From NCBI RefSeq assembly GCF_023716565.1, contig NZ_CP071848.1, positions 2,170,001-2,234,000 of the forward strand: DNA of 64,000 nt, given 5' to 3'. Position numbers and translations under genes: made by a program. The notes below the pieces were generated by a model. That model saw nothing but the letters and a program-made list of their open reading frames with translations. It was not told the DNA's origin and searched no databases. Shown here in pieces: positions 51,411 through 61,789 of this stretch; the first letter of the stretch is position 1; each line of letters opens with the position of its first letter. The stretch is from Vibrio sp. SCSIO 43136 (lineage in GTDB: Bacteria; Pseudomonadota; Gammaproteobacteria; Enterobacterales; Vibrionaceae).

Positions 51411-53333
51411 TTATTCAGAATCGGAATGCAGGAATTGACTCACCTGCTCCAAATCTCGTGTTCTTGGAATAGGCGGTAAACTTTGTAAGAACACCGCCCC
51501 ATAATCTCGGGTAACAAGTCGGTTATCACAGATGATCAGTGCACCCTTATCCTTTTTATCTCGAATAAGGCGACCAACCCCCTGTTTTAAAGTGATAACC
51601 GCATCAGGTAGCTGGACCTGAGCAAAAGGTTCACCACCACTCAAACGACAATCTTCAATACGTGCTTTGAGCAGCGGGTCGTCAGGGGCGGTAAACGGCA
51701 ATTTGTCGATAATAACACAGCTCAAGGCATCACCTCTAACGTCGATGCCTTCCCAGAATGCGCCTGTAGCCACCAAGAGCGCATTGCCCAGCTCAAGAAA
51801 CTCCGCCAGCAATTTCTGTTTGCTGGTTTCGCCTTGCATCAGCACTGGAATTTCAAGCTGCTCTCTAAAGCGTTCAGCAAGGCTGCGCATCATAGCGTGA
51901 GAGGTACACAAAAAGAAGCATCGCCCACCATTTCTCTCGATGATAGGGCCGAGCATGTCAGCGAGCCTATCGGCCATACCGACACTGTTAGGCTCGGGCA
52001 GATACTTGGGCACACACAGTCTTGCTTGTTCAGCATAGTCAAATGGGCTCGGCAGCGAAAATTGCTGTTTAGGCTCAAGGCCCAATCGGTGGGTAAAGTG
52101 ACCAAAGTCGTCTTTCACCGCCAAGGTAGCCGAGGTAAACACCCATGCCCCTTGCTTGAGAGCAATCTGCTCGTGAAATTTGTCGGCTACAGAGAGCGGT
52201 GTAATGTTGAGGCTAAAATGGCGTGGCGAACACTCATACCAATAGGAGTATCCGGTGATATCCACTTCGCATACTCGGTCCAATCTGGCTTTAAGAGCGT
52301 TAGCACGCTCAAAGGCGGTATCGAGCAGCTGACTGCGTCCTAGTGCAACTTTGAGTACATCTATAGCCAGTTCCAACACATCTTGTAGTCGTACTAGCTC
52401 ACGCTCGATAGAGGGCGACTTTAACGCCTCTCGCCAGTTGCCACGAAATCCTGGCTCACCCAAAACCATGCGCATATCCATAGCGGTAGTGCTGAGTCGG
52501 TCAGCGACTTTTTGCAGCTGGGCCATATCTTTGGCTTCAGTGCGATAGCCAATCTCAATATCTTTTGCCAGCTCTTGCATCTGGCGGCTAGATAAAGAAG
52601 AACCAAAGTATTGACTAGCAATGTCTGGCAACTGGTGGGCTTCATCAAATACAAACACATCCGCCTCGGGGATAAGCTCGCCAAAGCCAGTTTCTTTAAT
52701 CGCCAAATCGGCAAAAAACAGGTGGTGGTTAACGACCACGATGTCGGAATCGAGGGCTTTTTTACGTGCTTTTAGCACAAAGCAATCTTGATAGCTTGGG
52801 CAGTCTTTACCTAAACAGTTATCATTGCTGGATGTGATGGTTGGGATCACTGGGCTGTCTTCAGCAAGATCATCACATTCCCCCAGATCACCTGACTTGG
52901 TCTCAGAAGACCAGCTCCTCACTTTAACCAGTTGAGATAACAAGGTTGGGTCAGCATGTACTCCATGGCTTTCGACCATCTGGCGGCTCAATCGATCTAG
53001 GCACAAGTAATTTGAACGCCCTTTTAACAGCGACACTTGGCCATGAAACCCAAGGGCATCGACCATCAACGGCAAGTCACGATGAAAAAGCTGCTCTTGC
53101 AGGTTTTTAGACCCTGTACTGATGATCACTTTTTTTCCACTGAGAAGTGCAGGTACCAGATAAGCGAAGGTCTTACCCGTTCCCGTTCCCGCCTCAACCA
53201 CTAACTGGGTCTCGTTATTTATTGCCTGCGCAACCGCCTCAGCCATATCGAGCTGAGCTTGTCGAGGCTGAAAGCCTTCGATCGCTTTACCGAGTGCGCC
53301 TTGGGAAGAAAAGGTTTTTGCGATGATAGACAA
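51411..53333 (-). CDS. yoaA: DinG-family ATP-dependent DNA helicase YoaA
   Basis: A 640-residue XPD/DinG-like 5'-3' helicase. Walker A is VVEAGTGTGKTFAYLVP; the four iron-sulphur cysteines are in the region C (SNYLCLDR), C (LGECDDL), C (NNCLGKDCPSYQDC); DEAH is FVFDEAHQLPD. The late motif VGRLIRDKKDKG is motif VI. YoaA acts in DNA repair of stalled forks and interacts with the Pol III chi subunit in E. coli. Start and length agree with the family. Confidence 0.94.
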   Translation of the reverse strand: MSIIAKTFSSQGALGKAIEGFQPRQAQLDMAEAVAQAINNETQLVVEAGTGTGKTFAYLVPALLSGKKVIISTGSKNLQEQLFHRDLPLMVDALGFHGQVSLLKGRSNYLCLDRLSRQMVESHGVHADPTLLSQLVKVRSWSSETKSGDLGECDDLAEDSPVIPTITSSNDNCLGKDCPSYQDCFVLKARKKALDSDIVVVNHHLFFADLAIKETGFGELIPEADVFVFDEAHQLPDIASQYFGSSLSSRQMQELAKDIEIGYRTEAKDMAQLQKVADRLSTTAMDMRMVLGEPGFRGNWREALKSPSIERELVRLQDVLELAIDVLKVALGRSQLLDTAFERANALKARLDRVCEVDITGYSYWYECSPRHFSLNITPLSVADKFHEQIALKQGAWVFTSATLAVKDDFGHFTHRLGLEPKQQFSLPSPFDYAEQARLCVPKYLPEPNSVGMADRLADMLGPIIERNGGRCFFLCTSHAMMRSLAERFREQLEIPVLMQGETSKQKLLAEFLELGNALLVATGAFWEGIDVRGDALSCVIIDKLPFTAPDDPLLKARIEDCRLSGGEPFAQVQLPDAVITLKQGVGRLIRDKKDKGALIICDNRLVTRDYGAVFLQSLPPIPRTRDLEQVSQFLHSDSE

Positions 53334-53437
53334 AGATCACAAGCCTAAGTGAAAAGAAAGAATGGCCGAGATTATGGCAGTTTTTGCGTGGAAGTGCGAC
53401 CAAGGCTCCGAGAGGAATGAGCCTCGGCCGCCAATGA

Positions 53438-53638
53438 TTAACGATTTCGATGTAAGTAACGCTCCAGCCAAGCTGGGCCCTCAAACCCTTGATTATCTTG
53501 CAGCGTTTTAGCTGCTTCTGCTGGCGATGCTTTGCTCTCCCACAATTGCTCAATTTGCGCTTCATCCAACTCTTGATCGCCCATCAACGAGTGAATACGC
53601 TCTGCATATAATTTTCTTGCGAGTAGGTCTTTGTCCAT
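53438..53638 (-). CDS. Small conserved-type hypothetical protein, 66 aa
   Basis: The ATG of MDKDLLARKLYAERI is preceded by AAGGTG at six bases, fixing a 66-residue product; a longer open frame exists but lacks a ribosome-binding site. The protein is charged and helical with DQELDEAQIEQLWESKASPAEAA and ends PAWLERYLHRNR. No function is known to me. It sits alone about 100 bases upstream of yoaA, same strand. Confidence 0.75.
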   Translation of the reverse strand: MDKDLLARKLYAERIHSLMGDQELDEAQIEQLWESKASPAEAAKTLQDNQGFEGPAWLERYLHRNR

Positions 53639-53861
53639 AGGCTTCACCTTGATAATAAAAAGAGAAATCTTCAACAAGCCCTTTGCAGGGGTCGAACTCA
53701 TTGAAACCAAGTCCAATATAGTTTAATTATAGAAGGTGAATTGGGCGCTTGCGCTCGTTTACCGTTTTGTAAAGCCCACCTGTGTCGCAAACATTTTTAT
53801 TTATCCGATAAAATAATCCAGCCTACATGAGCTGGAGATATAACAAGGAAGTAGTAAGTAG

Positions 53862-54695
53862 ATGGAAAAGAAAACCCTTCTGACGCATTGTAATGATGCG
53901 CCAGGTTTAATCGCAAAAATCACCAACATTTGTTACAAGCACCAGCTGAACATCATCCACAACAACGAGTACGTGGATAACACCAGCGGCCATTTCTTCA
54001 TGCGCACTGAGCTAGAAGGCTACTTTAACGACCACACCTTTTTGGCCGACCTAGACCAAGCACTGCCAGAGGGTGCGAAACGTCGTCTAGTTGACTCTTC
54101 TTCTAAGAAAGTCGTTATTTTGGTGACCAAGGAAGCACACTGTTTGGGCGATATTCTGATGAAGAATTTCGACGGCAGCTTAAATGTCGATATTGCCGCC
54201 GTTGTGGGTAACTACGATATTCTGCAAGGTCTGACTGAAAAGTTTGATATCCCATACCACTGCGTGTCTCACGAAGGGCTTAGCCGCGAAGAGCACGAAG
54301 CGAAGATCCTAGAAGTGGTGGATAGCTACGAGCCTGACTATCTGGTTCTTGCGAAATACATGCGTGTACTGACCCCAAGCTTCGTTGAACAGTACCACCA
54401 CCGAATCATCAATATTCATCACAGCTTCTTGCCTGCCTTTATCGGTGCTAAGCCTTACCAACAGGCATTTGACCGCGGCGTGAAGATCATTGGTGCAACG
54501 GCCCACTTCGTAACCAACGATCTTGATGAAGGGCCAATCATCAAGCAGGACGTGATCCCAGTCGATCATAACTTTAGTGCTTCAGATATGGCGCAAGCGG
54601 GTCGAGATGTTGAAAAGAATGTCTTGAGCAAGGCGCTGAATAAAGTGGTTAATGACCACGTGTTTGTGTATGGCAATAAGACCGTGTTGCTGTAG
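53862..54695 (+). CDS. purU: Formyltetrahydrofolate deformylase PurU
   Basis: A 277-residue enzyme that hydrolyses 10-formyl-THF to THF and formate, balancing one-carbon pools and supplying formate to PurT. An N-terminal ACT domain (LTHCNDAPGLIAKITNICYKH) is followed by a formyltransferase fold with INIHHSFLPAFIGAKPYQQAF (catalytic His) and DEGPIIKQDVIPVDH (catalytic Asp). Length matches E. coli PurU. Monocistronic, closed by a good terminator. Confidence 0.95.
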   Translation: MEKKTLLTHCNDAPGLIAKITNICYKHQLNIIHNNEYVDNTSGHFFMRTELEGYFNDHTFLADLDQALPEGAKRRLVDSSSKKVVILVTKEAHCLGDILMKNFDGSLNVDIAAVVGNYDILQGLTEKFDIPYHCVSHEGLSREEHEAKILEVVDSYEPDYLVLAKYMRVLTPSFVEQYHHRIINIHHSFLPAFIGAKPYQQAFDRGVKIIGATAHFVTNDLDEGPIIKQDVIPVDHNFSASDMAQAGRDVEKNVLSKALNKVVNDHVFVYGNKTVLL

Positions 54696-54711
54696 CAATA
54701 AATAGCTATCT

Positions 54712-54738
54712 AAGAGCGCCTGTTGGCGCTCTTTTTTT
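54712..54738 (+). terminator. purU terminator
   Basis: AAGAGCGCC and GGCGCTCTT pair around a four-base loop and are followed by seven T. Confidence 0.9.
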
Positions 54739-54911
54739 GTGTCCACTTTAAGACACATCATGAGCCATAGAACAAATTAGTGTGCGCTAATAGACACTTT
54801 CTCATCCCTATTACCAAATTACGCACTCAATTTGATATGTGTCAGAAGTTACCTACTCTTTAGTATTAGTCTGGTGACGTCAATTGGCATAAAAAATTAA
54901 AAGGTACCGCT

Positions 54912-56531
54912 ATGAAGCTAAGTAACCTTCCAGTGAAATCAAAACTGCTCACTTTGGTAATCTTCTCCTCTATGCTACTAGCAATGGCGTGCATCTACGC
55001 CTTGAACGAGCAACGAATATCGACGCTTAACGAGCGTCAAGGTAAGTTGCAAGCACAAGTCGATGTAGCCATAAGTCTTATCGATCATTACTACCAGCAG
55101 CGCAATGTACTTGGGGAAGATGTCGCCAAGCAACAAGCGATCGAGGCAGTCAGTCGACTTAGATACGACCAAAACAACTATTTTTGGTTGCTATCCCCTG
55201 ACATGACTGTGCTGATGCACCCAACCAAACCTAAACTCAATGGGACGGACTCAACCAACTTTAAAGATGGTGGTGGAAAACACCACTGGCAGGAAATGGC
55301 GAGTATTGCCAGAAGCAGTGGTGCTGGATTTTTGGATTATCAGTTCAAAAGCCCACAAGGGGTATTGCAAGACAAGATCTCCTTTGTCGAACTGTTTCCA
55401 AAATGGCAGTGGATCGTAGGATCTGGCATTTTGGTAGCGGACATCCAAGAAACCTTTTACGCACAGGTGTTTGAAGCAGGCATTGTACTTGCGGTGCTCA
55501 TGGCTGCACTTGCCGGACTTGGCTTCTTGATCTCTAACAATATCTTAGTGCCACTGCGCAGATTGACCGAGAACACCCACAAAATCGCCGATGGTGATCT
55601 TACTGTGCGCCTTAATGCTCGTCGCAAAGATGAGCTTGGTGAGATGTGCCAAGAGATTGACCGAATGTTAGAAAAGCTGCAAATGACCATGCTTGCAGCC
55701 AACGATTCCGCAGAGCAATCATCCAACATGGCGCAAAGTATTGCCCAAGCGAGTGAAGAGGCCGCGACGAGCGTCAACTCTCAACATGCTCAACTAGAAC
55801 AGCTCTCTTCGGCCATGACTGAAATGAGCTCGACCATTGCTGATGTTGCAGGTAATGCTGAAAACACAGCGCAAAGCACAGCAACAGTCACTGACCACGC
55901 AGAGCAAAGTGGCCAAGCCATGAGCCAAACTTCTTCGACAATTTCAGAAGTGTCCGATGAAATTGGTGCTGCTAACCAACTGGTTACCGAGCTGCAAGCT
56001 GGTGTAAACGACATTAGTGCGGTAGTGAGCGTCATTCGTGATGTCTCTGAGCAAACTAATTTACTGGCACTGAATGCTGCGATTGAAGCGGCGCGAGCTG
56101 GAGAGCAAGGCCGTGGGTTTGCTGTCGTTGCCGATGAAGTGCGTAACCTTGCAAGCCGCACTCAAGAGTCAACCAATGAAGTGCAGCAGACCATCGACTC
56201 GTTAACCGAGCGTACCAACCGCACCGTGAAGGCCATGGAGCGCAGCAATCAGCAAGTCGAAAAGAGTGTTGATATTGCCAACTCGACCCAAGATAAACTC
56301 AGCGATATGGTCAATGAACTGCAACGCTCCAACGACATGGTGGCACAAATTGCCGCAGCCTCTGAGCAGCAAGGACAAGTGGCCAATGAGATGAGCCAAA
56401 ATGTTACCACCATTCATTTGGCGGCTAACGAGGTGAAACAAGCCTCTCAGCTGTTAGCCGAAGAGAGTCAATCACTGGCCAGTGCATCTGAGATACTCCA
56501 CGACCAACTGCGTTACTTCAAAGTCAAATAA
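54912..56531 (+). CDS. Methyl-accepting chemotaxis protein with sCache domain
   Basis: A 539-residue chemoreceptor. Between helix one (about 12-30) and helix two (189-210) lies a single Cache domain: [28 protein letters not shown], then [34 protein letters not shown] follows, then the signalling tip [20 protein letters not shown]. Ligands of sCache_2 receptors are often small organic acids, but this cannot be read from sequence. Single gene with its own terminator; the start is preceded by AAAGG. Confidence 0.92.
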   Translation: MKLSNLPVKSKLLTLVIFSSMLLAMACIYALNEQRISTLNERQGKLQAQVDVAISLIDHYYQQRNVLGEDVAKQQAIEAVSRLRYDQNNYFWLLSPDMTVLMHPTKPKLNGTDSTNFKDGGGKHHWQEMASIARSSGAGFLDYQFKSPQGVLQDKISFVELFPKWQWIVGSGILVADIQETFYAQVFEAGIVLAVLMAALAGLGFLISNNILVPLRRLTENTHKIADGDLTVRLNARRKDELGEMCQEIDRMLEKLQMTMLAANDSAEQSSNMAQSIAQASEEAATSVNSQHAQLEQLSSAMTEMSSTIADVAGNAENTAQSTATVTDHAEQSGQAMSQTSSTISEVSDEIGAANQLVTELQAGVNDISAVVSVIRDVSEQTNLLALNAAIEAARAGEQGRGFAVVADEVRNLASRTQESTNEVQQTIDSLTERTNRTVKAMERSNQQVEKSVDIANSTQDKLSDMVNELQRSNDMVAQIAAASEQQGQVANEMSQNVTTIHLAANEVKQASQLLAEESQSLASASEILHDQLRYFKVK

Positions 56532-56548
56532 TCCTCTTTACACACACC

Positions 56549-56584
56549 AGCCAAGTGCTTTTCAATCAAGCACTTGGCTTTTTT
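56549..56584 (+). terminator. Terminator of the Cache chemoreceptor gene
   Basis: AGCCAAGTGCTT and AAGCACTTGGCT form a 12-base stem with a seven-base loop, then TTTTT. Confidence 0.92.
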
Positions 56585-56635
56585 AGCTATTTATGTAGGC
56601 TATGCAAGCGCTCGTAATATTCCTGAGAGACCACC

Positions 56636-57739
56636 ATGATCCTAGACCAGTACAACCTTCAAGACCTGCTTCACACCTGTGCCCAGTTACTACGCCAAAA
56701 ACCTCGTGGTGCCTTGGCGTCTAAACAGGGGCATAAATTCGAACCTGTGCTGGTGGAAGCCATCGAAGAAGCGATTGTTGAACTGGGTATTTCGAACATC
56801 AGTGAGCGAGGAGTCGAGTTAGTCTCTGGTCAACGCTTTCCTGATATCTTAATCCACACCGAGCACGCCACGCTTAGCCGCCGAGACACCATTATCGGTA
56901 CTGAGGAGCTAACCCTTGGAGTAGAAGTGAAAACTTCAAAGCAAGGCTGGACGACGCTCGGCGGCAGTATTTTTGAATCCACCCGAGTCGAAGGTGTTGA
57001 GTGCATCTATCTGTTTTTCGCCAACTTCTCAGATCCAGAGCAACCAGAATTTCGCTTCTGCGACCATGAACTTTGCATCTCTGATGTGGTGATCACCCAT
57101 AAGCCTCGCTATGCAATTGATATGGATGCCACTCAGACACTGTTTGATAAAGCTCAGGTCAGCTACGATGAAATCCGCAATGCCAGCAATCCCTTTGCTA
57201 AAGTGCGCAAGTACATGAAAGAGAAAAGCGGCAAAAATACCGAGCTGTGGTGGATTGAGCCAACGAACGAGGATTCTGTCGAACAACAAGGCCCGCAGGC
57301 GTTTCGCATGTGGGGCGATCTTAGCAAGGGGGAACAGACAGAGCTTATCGAAACCATGTACGCTTTGTTCCCTAACTTGGTGAGTAAAAGCCAAGACAAA
57401 TATGTTCAACCAGCGCTTTATCTCGTTTCTCGCCAAGGGGTAGTCTGTCGCTCTCTTCGAGACCCATTCTCTGGGGGTGGCAAAGCGGATATTCACACCT
57501 TTAAAGCACCGAAATATCTGCAACACATCGCCACGACAGAACATCTAGAACGCATTGCGGATCGCCTAATTGCGCTCGATGTAGAAGTCTTGCAGGAGTA
57601 CTGGGGGCTGGAGTTTGACGAGTTACTAAGGATCCGATTGTGGAAATCTCTTCTGATCAAAGAGCTGGAAAATAACTCGGAAGTCACTTCCGTACCCGGC
57701 CTGTTGGATTACATGTCCGCCATGATCCAAGAAATTTAG
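56636..57739 (+). CDS. Type II restriction endonuclease
   Basis: A 367-residue protein whose gene directly precedes a cytosine-5 methyltransferase gene. A PD-(D/E)xK active site is likely: ERGVELVSGQRFPDILIH (Pro-Asp) followed by ELTLGVEVKTSKQGW (Glu-x-Lys) at the expected spacing. The rest shows no known domain. Recognition sequence cannot be predicted. The cell must be protected by the neighbouring methyltransferase. The ATG has GAGAG upstream. No control (C) protein gene is visible, so timing of expression on entry must rely on other means. Confidence 0.8.
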   Translation: MILDQYNLQDLLHTCAQLLRQKPRGALASKQGHKFEPVLVEAIEEAIVELGISNISERGVELVSGQRFPDILIHTEHATLSRRDTIIGTEELTLGVEVKTSKQGWTTLGGSIFESTRVEGVECIYLFFANFSDPEQPEFRFCDHELCISDVVITHKPRYAIDMDATQTLFDKAQVSYDEIRNASNPFAKVRKYMKEKSGKNTELWWIEPTNEDSVEQQGPQAFRMWGDLSKGEQTELIETMYALFPNLVSKSQDKYVQPALYLVSRQGVVCRSLRDPFSGGGKADIHTFKAPKYLQHIATTEHLERIADRLIALDVEVLQEYWGLEFDELLRIRLWKSLLIKELENNSEVTSVPGLLDYMSAMIQEI

Positions 57740-57818
57740 CTTAGGACGCGACTTTCGTTTTATTTGGTGCTACAATCGCCCGTCGATTTAATCTCTAGCT
57801 AGTGTAGAAAAGCGCTTT

Positions 57819-59039
57819 ATGAAAAAAGTTTTGTCATTGTTTAGTGGCTGCGGTGGTATGGACCTTGGCTTTGAGGGTGACTTTGATGTCCCTGCTTCTT
57901 GTGTCAACTTGGCGGTTCACCCGCAAGATTGGTATCAAGAGTCACAAAGAGAAGGCTGGGTTCATCTGAAGAAAACCAGTTTCGAAACCGTGTTTGCTAA
58001 TGACATTCTTGATTACGCTGAAGCGGCTTGGAAAACCTATTTTGCCAAGCGTGGCACCGATGTGGAGTCGGTGTTCCACAAAGGCAGTATCGTTGACGCA
58101 GTAAAAGCGCACAAAAACGGTGAGCAAATCTTCCCCGAAGATATCGATGTAGTTACTGGTGGCTTCCCTTGCCAAGACTTTAGCGTTGCGGGTAACCGAG
58201 GCGGCTTTAACTCGCACAAAAATCACCACAACCAAGTATTAGACGAGATCCCAAGTGAAGAGACACGCGGCAAGCTCTACCTTTGGATGCGTGATGTCAT
58301 TGAAATCACCCAACCGAAAGTCTTTATCGCAGAAAACGTAAAGGGCTTGGTTTCCCTTGGTGATGTAAAAGCCATTATTGAAAATGATTTTCGTAACATC
58401 GGTGATGGGTACATTGTGGTTCCTGCGAAAGTACTAATGGCAGGTGACTACGGCGTGGCTCAACGCCGTGAGCGCGTGATTTTCATCGGTCTTAGCAAGA
58501 AATACTTAAAAGCCGATATGCTTGATAAAGTGTTAAATGGTGAGTTTGAAGTTTACCCACCAGCAACCCATGCAGAGCAACCTGTCGACAAGCGCAAAGC
58601 ATTCAGTCAGTGTGGTCAAGTGTTAGAGGGTTTGGTTGAACCTGAGCTTAGTAAAGACAAAGCCCAACAGGCATTTTCTAAAGCCAAATACCTAGGTAAA
58701 GGCCAAGGCCAGACGGAAGTAAACTACTGGGGATTGGGACCGACCATCCGTTCCGAGCACCACGGCAACATCGAGTTCCGCCGTCTTGCTGAAGAGAACA
58801 AAGGTAAGATTGTTCATGAACTTGAACAGGGGCTACCTCAACGCCGTTTGACCGTGCGTGAATGTGCTCGTATCCAAAGCTTTCCCGATGACTATGATTT
58901 TGTATTCACTGCCAAGCAAACTGGCAAATACAAGCTGTCAGGCTCAGGCGCTTATAAAGTGATCGGTAATGCAGTACCACCTTTGATGGCGTTTAATATC
59001 GCCAAACACATCGAATCTATTTGGGACGAGATCTTTTAG
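57819..59039 (+). CDS. DNA (cytosine-5) methyltransferase
   Basis: A 406-residue C5-methyltransferase with motifs in canonical order: I (LSLFSGCGGMDLGFEG), IV (VTGGFPCQDFSVAGNRGG, catalytic Cys), VI (FIAENVKGLVS), VIII (AQRRERVIFIGLS), a target-recognition region around 240-330, IX (RRLTVRECARIQSFPDDY) and X (KVIGNAVPPLMA). An insertion after motif I (about residues 20-75) is longer than in Dcm. It protects host DNA from the endonuclease encoded 79 bases upstream on the same strand. Target specificity cannot be read by eye. Confidence 0.93.
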   Translation: MKKVLSLFSGCGGMDLGFEGDFDVPASCVNLAVHPQDWYQESQREGWVHLKKTSFETVFANDILDYAEAAWKTYFAKRGTDVESVFHKGSIVDAVKAHKNGEQIFPEDIDVVTGGFPCQDFSVAGNRGGFNSHKNHHNQVLDEIPSEETRGKLYLWMRDVIEITQPKVFIAENVKGLVSLGDVKAIIENDFRNIGDGYIVVPAKVLMAGDYGVAQRRERVIFIGLSKKYLKADMLDKVLNGEFEVYPPATHAEQPVDKRKAFSQCGQVLEGLVEPELSKDKAQQAFSKAKYLGKGQGQTEVNYWGLGPTIRSEHHGNIEFRRLAEENKGKIVHELEQGLPQRRLTVRECARIQSFPDDYDFVFTAKQTGKYKLSGSGAYKVIGNAVPPLMAFNIAKHIESIWDEIF

Positions 59040-59054
59040 TCCTAACCTCTGAAG

Positions 59055-59076
59055 AGGGGGAGAGCTAACTCCCCCT
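59055..59076. repeat. Hairpin after the methyltransferase gene
   Basis: AGGGGGAG and CTCCCCCT pair with a six-base loop, just before the convergent yecM gene. No T tract, so only possibly a terminator. Confidence 0.45.
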
Positions 59077-59082
59077 TGGCTC

Positions 59083-59667
59083 TTACGATTGCTCCGAAGC
59101 CACAACATCCTTTAACGAATGTGGATGCAGCTTGATACAAATCCCTTCTCTTTTAAATGCCACGGTCGGATTCGCTAATCGCTCCCCTTCCCCTTTAGGG
59201 CTGGACAGCTTTACTTTGATGTTTTGCTCACTCAGTGCGGCTTCAAGTTGCGGAAATTGCGTTTTCACTTCGCCGAAAAATTCATCAGCGGTTTGCGCTT
59301 GTGAAGGCACTACAAACTCAACATGCTCCCACCCCTGACTTGGGTAGATCTTACCCTCAGCAGGATACGGCAGCTCTAAACACTCAATCGACCATTGTCC
59401 AACGTTAATCGGCTCGTCAAACAGCAGTACAATAATCGGGCGACCATTAATCACCGCTTGCGAAATTACCTTGCCATACTCAAGCCACGCTTGGTGCGCT
59501 GTTGCTGCCAGCTCACTATCATTAATACGCAAAGCGATATGATCAGCCTGCAAGCCATCCAGTGATAAACCAATATCTGATGCAAACGTACGGATCTGTC
59601 CAAAGAAGTCTTCAATACCATCCAGCATTTGAGGTGGGGTTAAATTCAGTTGTTGTAATAGAGACAT
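59083..59667 (-). CDS. yecM: YecM family (VOC-fold) protein
   Basis: A 194-residue protein of the YecM family, vicinal-oxygen-chelate fold. LQADHIALRINDSE has a possible metal-binding His, and QGWEHVEFVVP supplies another. Structure is known in E. coli, but substrate is not. It lies divergent from argS, the same neighbourhood as in enteric bacteria. The ATG of MSLLQQL is used; one four codons upstream is possible. Confidence 0.88.
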   Translation of the reverse strand: MSLLQQLNLTPPQMLDGIEDFFGQIRTFASDIGLSLDGLQADHIALRINDSELAATAHQAWLEYGKVISQAVINGRPIIVLLFDEPINVGQWSIECLELPYPAEGKIYPSQGWEHVEFVVPSQAQTADEFFGEVKTQFPQLEAALSEQNIKVKLSSPKGEGERLANPTVAFKREGICIKLHPHSLKDVVASEQS

Positions 59668-59704
59668 AGTTAGCTTCATTGTTTTTTTTCATCGTATCAG
59701 AGCT

Positions 59705-59818
59705 GGGGAAAAGGGAAAAGGACGCCTGCGGCTAAAGGGAAATGGACTAGCTAAGGCAAAACGTTCAACATTTTCTTTTTCTCTGTGCCCTTTTCCCTTT
59801 TCCCTTTTCCCTTTTCCC
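59705..59818. repeat. CCCTTTT tandem repeat with inverted GGGAAAA partner
   Basis: Four copies of CCCTTTT plus CCC (59788-59818) face GGGGAAAAGGGAAAAGG (59705-59721), about 66 bases away. The two could pair. Similar purine/pyrimidine tracts occur downstream of folD. Part of the yecM/argS spacer; no gene here. Confidence 0.7.
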
Positions 59819-59961
59819 GAGACATCTATCAAAAACCTCTACTACCAACCCAATAATATTGCTATCATTAGCCCCATTTTTGTGAACTCAAACAGATATC
59901 AGTTTCTCTGACTCAAACCAACAGAGAGACCGAACAATTCTTAGAATTGAAGGAAACGCGT

Positions 59962-61695
59962 GTGAATATCCAAGCACTGATCAATGACAAAGTATCTCAG
60001 GCTCTTGAAGCCGCTGGCGCACCTGCAGGCAGCCCTGCAGCGGTTCGCCAATCTGCAAAACCTCAGTTTGGTGATTACCAAGCAAACGGCGTAATGGGCG
60101 TAGCGAAAAAACTAGGCACAAACCCACGAGAATTTGCGCAGAAAGTGCTGGATGTTCTAGACCTTGATGGCGTTGCAAGCAAGTGTGAAATTGCAGGCCC
60201 TGGCTTCATCAACATTTTCCTAGACGAAGCGTTTCTTGCTAAGCAAGCAGACGCTGCTCTTGCGGACTCTCGCCTAGGTGTTGCTGCGGAAGCGCAAAAG
60301 ACTATCGTTGCTGACTACTCAGCACCAAACGTGGCTAAAGAAATGCACGTTGGTCACCTTCGCTCAACCATCATTGGTGATGCTGTTGTTCGTACGCTTG
60401 AATTCCTTGGTCATAAAGTAATTCGTGCTAACCACATCGGTGACTGGGGCACTCAGTTCGGTATGCTTATCGCAAACCTCGAGCGTGTACAGCAAGAGTC
60501 AGGCGAAGTTTCTATGGAGCTATCTGACTTAGAAGCTTTCTACCGTGAGTCGAAGAAACTTTACGATGAAGATGAAGAGTTCGCAGTAAAAGCTCGTAAC
60601 TACGTGGTTAAGCTGCAAAGCGGTGACGAGTTCTGCGCGGAAATGTGGAAGAAGCTTGTTGACGTGACTATGGTTCAAAACCAGCGCAACTATGACCGTC
60701 TAAACGTATCACTGACTCGTGAACACGTAATGGGCGAGAGCATGTACAACGACATGCTACCTAAGATCGTTGCTGACCTTAAAGAACAAGGTCTTGCGCA
60801 AGAAGATGACGGCGCACAAGTTGTATTCCTAGAAGAATACAAAAACAAAGATGGCGAGCCTATGGGCGTTATCGTGCAAAAACGTGACGGCGGTTTCCTA
60901 TACACCACTACCGACATCGCTTGTGCGAAATATCGTTACGAAGAGCTTGGCGCAGACCGTGTGCTTTACTTCATCGACTCTCGTCAGCACCAGCACCTAA
61001 TGCAAGCTTGGACTATCGTTCGCAAAGCAGGTTACGTTCCTGAAGATGTGTCTCTTGAGCACCATGCATTTGGCATGATGCTTGGCAAAGATGGCCGTCC
61101 ATTCAAGACTCGCGCAGGTGGTACTGTTCGTCTTGCTGATCTACTGGATGAAGCAGAAGAGCGTGCAGCTAAACTGATCGAATCTAAAAACCCAACACTT
61201 GAAGCACAAGAGAAAGCAACCATCGCAAACACTGTTGCTATGGCTGCGGTTAAATACGCAGACCTTTCTAAGCACCGTACCACTGACTACGTGTTTGACT
61301 GGGACAACATGCTAGCGTTTGAAGGTAACACAGCGCCATACATGCAGTACGCTTACACTCGTGTTGCTTCTGTATTCGCTAAAGCTGGCGTATCTATGGA
61401 TGAGCTATCTGGTGAAATCAAAGTGACTGAAGAGAAAGAAAAAGCGCTAATCGCAAAACTTCTTCAGTTTGAAGAAGCAGTTCAGTCAGTTGCTCGTGAA
61501 GGCCAACCACACATCATGTGTAGCTACCTGTTTGAACTTGCTGGTCAATTCTCAAGCTTCTACGAAGCGTGCCCTATCCTAGTGGCTGAAGATGAAAGCA
61601 TTAAGCAAAGCCGCCTGAAACTGGCTGCACTAACAGCGAAGACCATCAAGCAAGGTCTATCACTACTGGGTATTGAAACCCTAGAGCGTATGTAA
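59962..61695 (+). CDS. argS: Arginyl-tRNA synthetase
   Basis: A 577-residue class I synthetase charging tRNA-Arg. The N-terminal Add-1 domain (1-105) precedes the HIGH-type motif [21 protein letters not shown], and [21 protein letters not shown] is the KMSKS-equivalent region. The anticodon-binding C terminus ends with [12 protein letters not shown]. The GTG start, with AAGGA seven bases upstream, gives exactly the length of E. coli ArgS; the open frame from 59947 (TTG) adds five residues. Confidence 0.96.
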   Translation: MNIQALINDKVSQALEAAGAPAGSPAAVRQSAKPQFGDYQANGVMGVAKKLGTNPREFAQKVLDVLDLDGVASKCEIAGPGFINIFLDEAFLAKQADAALADSRLGVAAEAQKTIVADYSAPNVAKEMHVGHLRSTIIGDAVVRTLEFLGHKVIRANHIGDWGTQFGMLIANLERVQQESGEVSMELSDLEAFYRESKKLYDEDEEFAVKARNYVVKLQSGDEFCAEMWKKLVDVTMVQNQRNYDRLNVSLTREHVMGESMYNDMLPKIVADLKEQGLAQEDDGAQVVFLEEYKNKDGEPMGVIVQKRDGGFLYTTTDIACAKYRYEELGADRVLYFIDSRQHQHLMQAWTIVRKAGYVPEDVSLEHHAFGMMLGKDGRPFKTRAGGTVRLADLLDEAEERAAKLIESKNPTLEAQEKATIANTVAMAAVKYADLSKHRTTDYVFDWDNMLAFEGNTAPYMQYAYTRVASVFAKAGVSMDELSGEIKVTEEKEKALIAKLLQFEEAVQSVAREGQPHIMCSYLFELAGQFSSFYEACPILVAEDESIKQSRLKLAALTAKTIKQGLSLLGIETLERM

Positions 61696-61715
61696 TCATA
61701 CCTATCTTAGAAACT

Positions 61716-61747
61716 AAATAGCCTCGCAAATGCGAGGCTATTTTTTT
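61716..61747 (+). terminator. argS terminator
   Basis: AAATAGCCTCGCA and TGCGAGGCTATTT form a long stem with a two-base centre and seven T. Confidence 0.92.
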
Positions 61748-61789
61748 GTCTTCAATATAATACTGTTTAGTACTGTCTGGCTTAAACGG

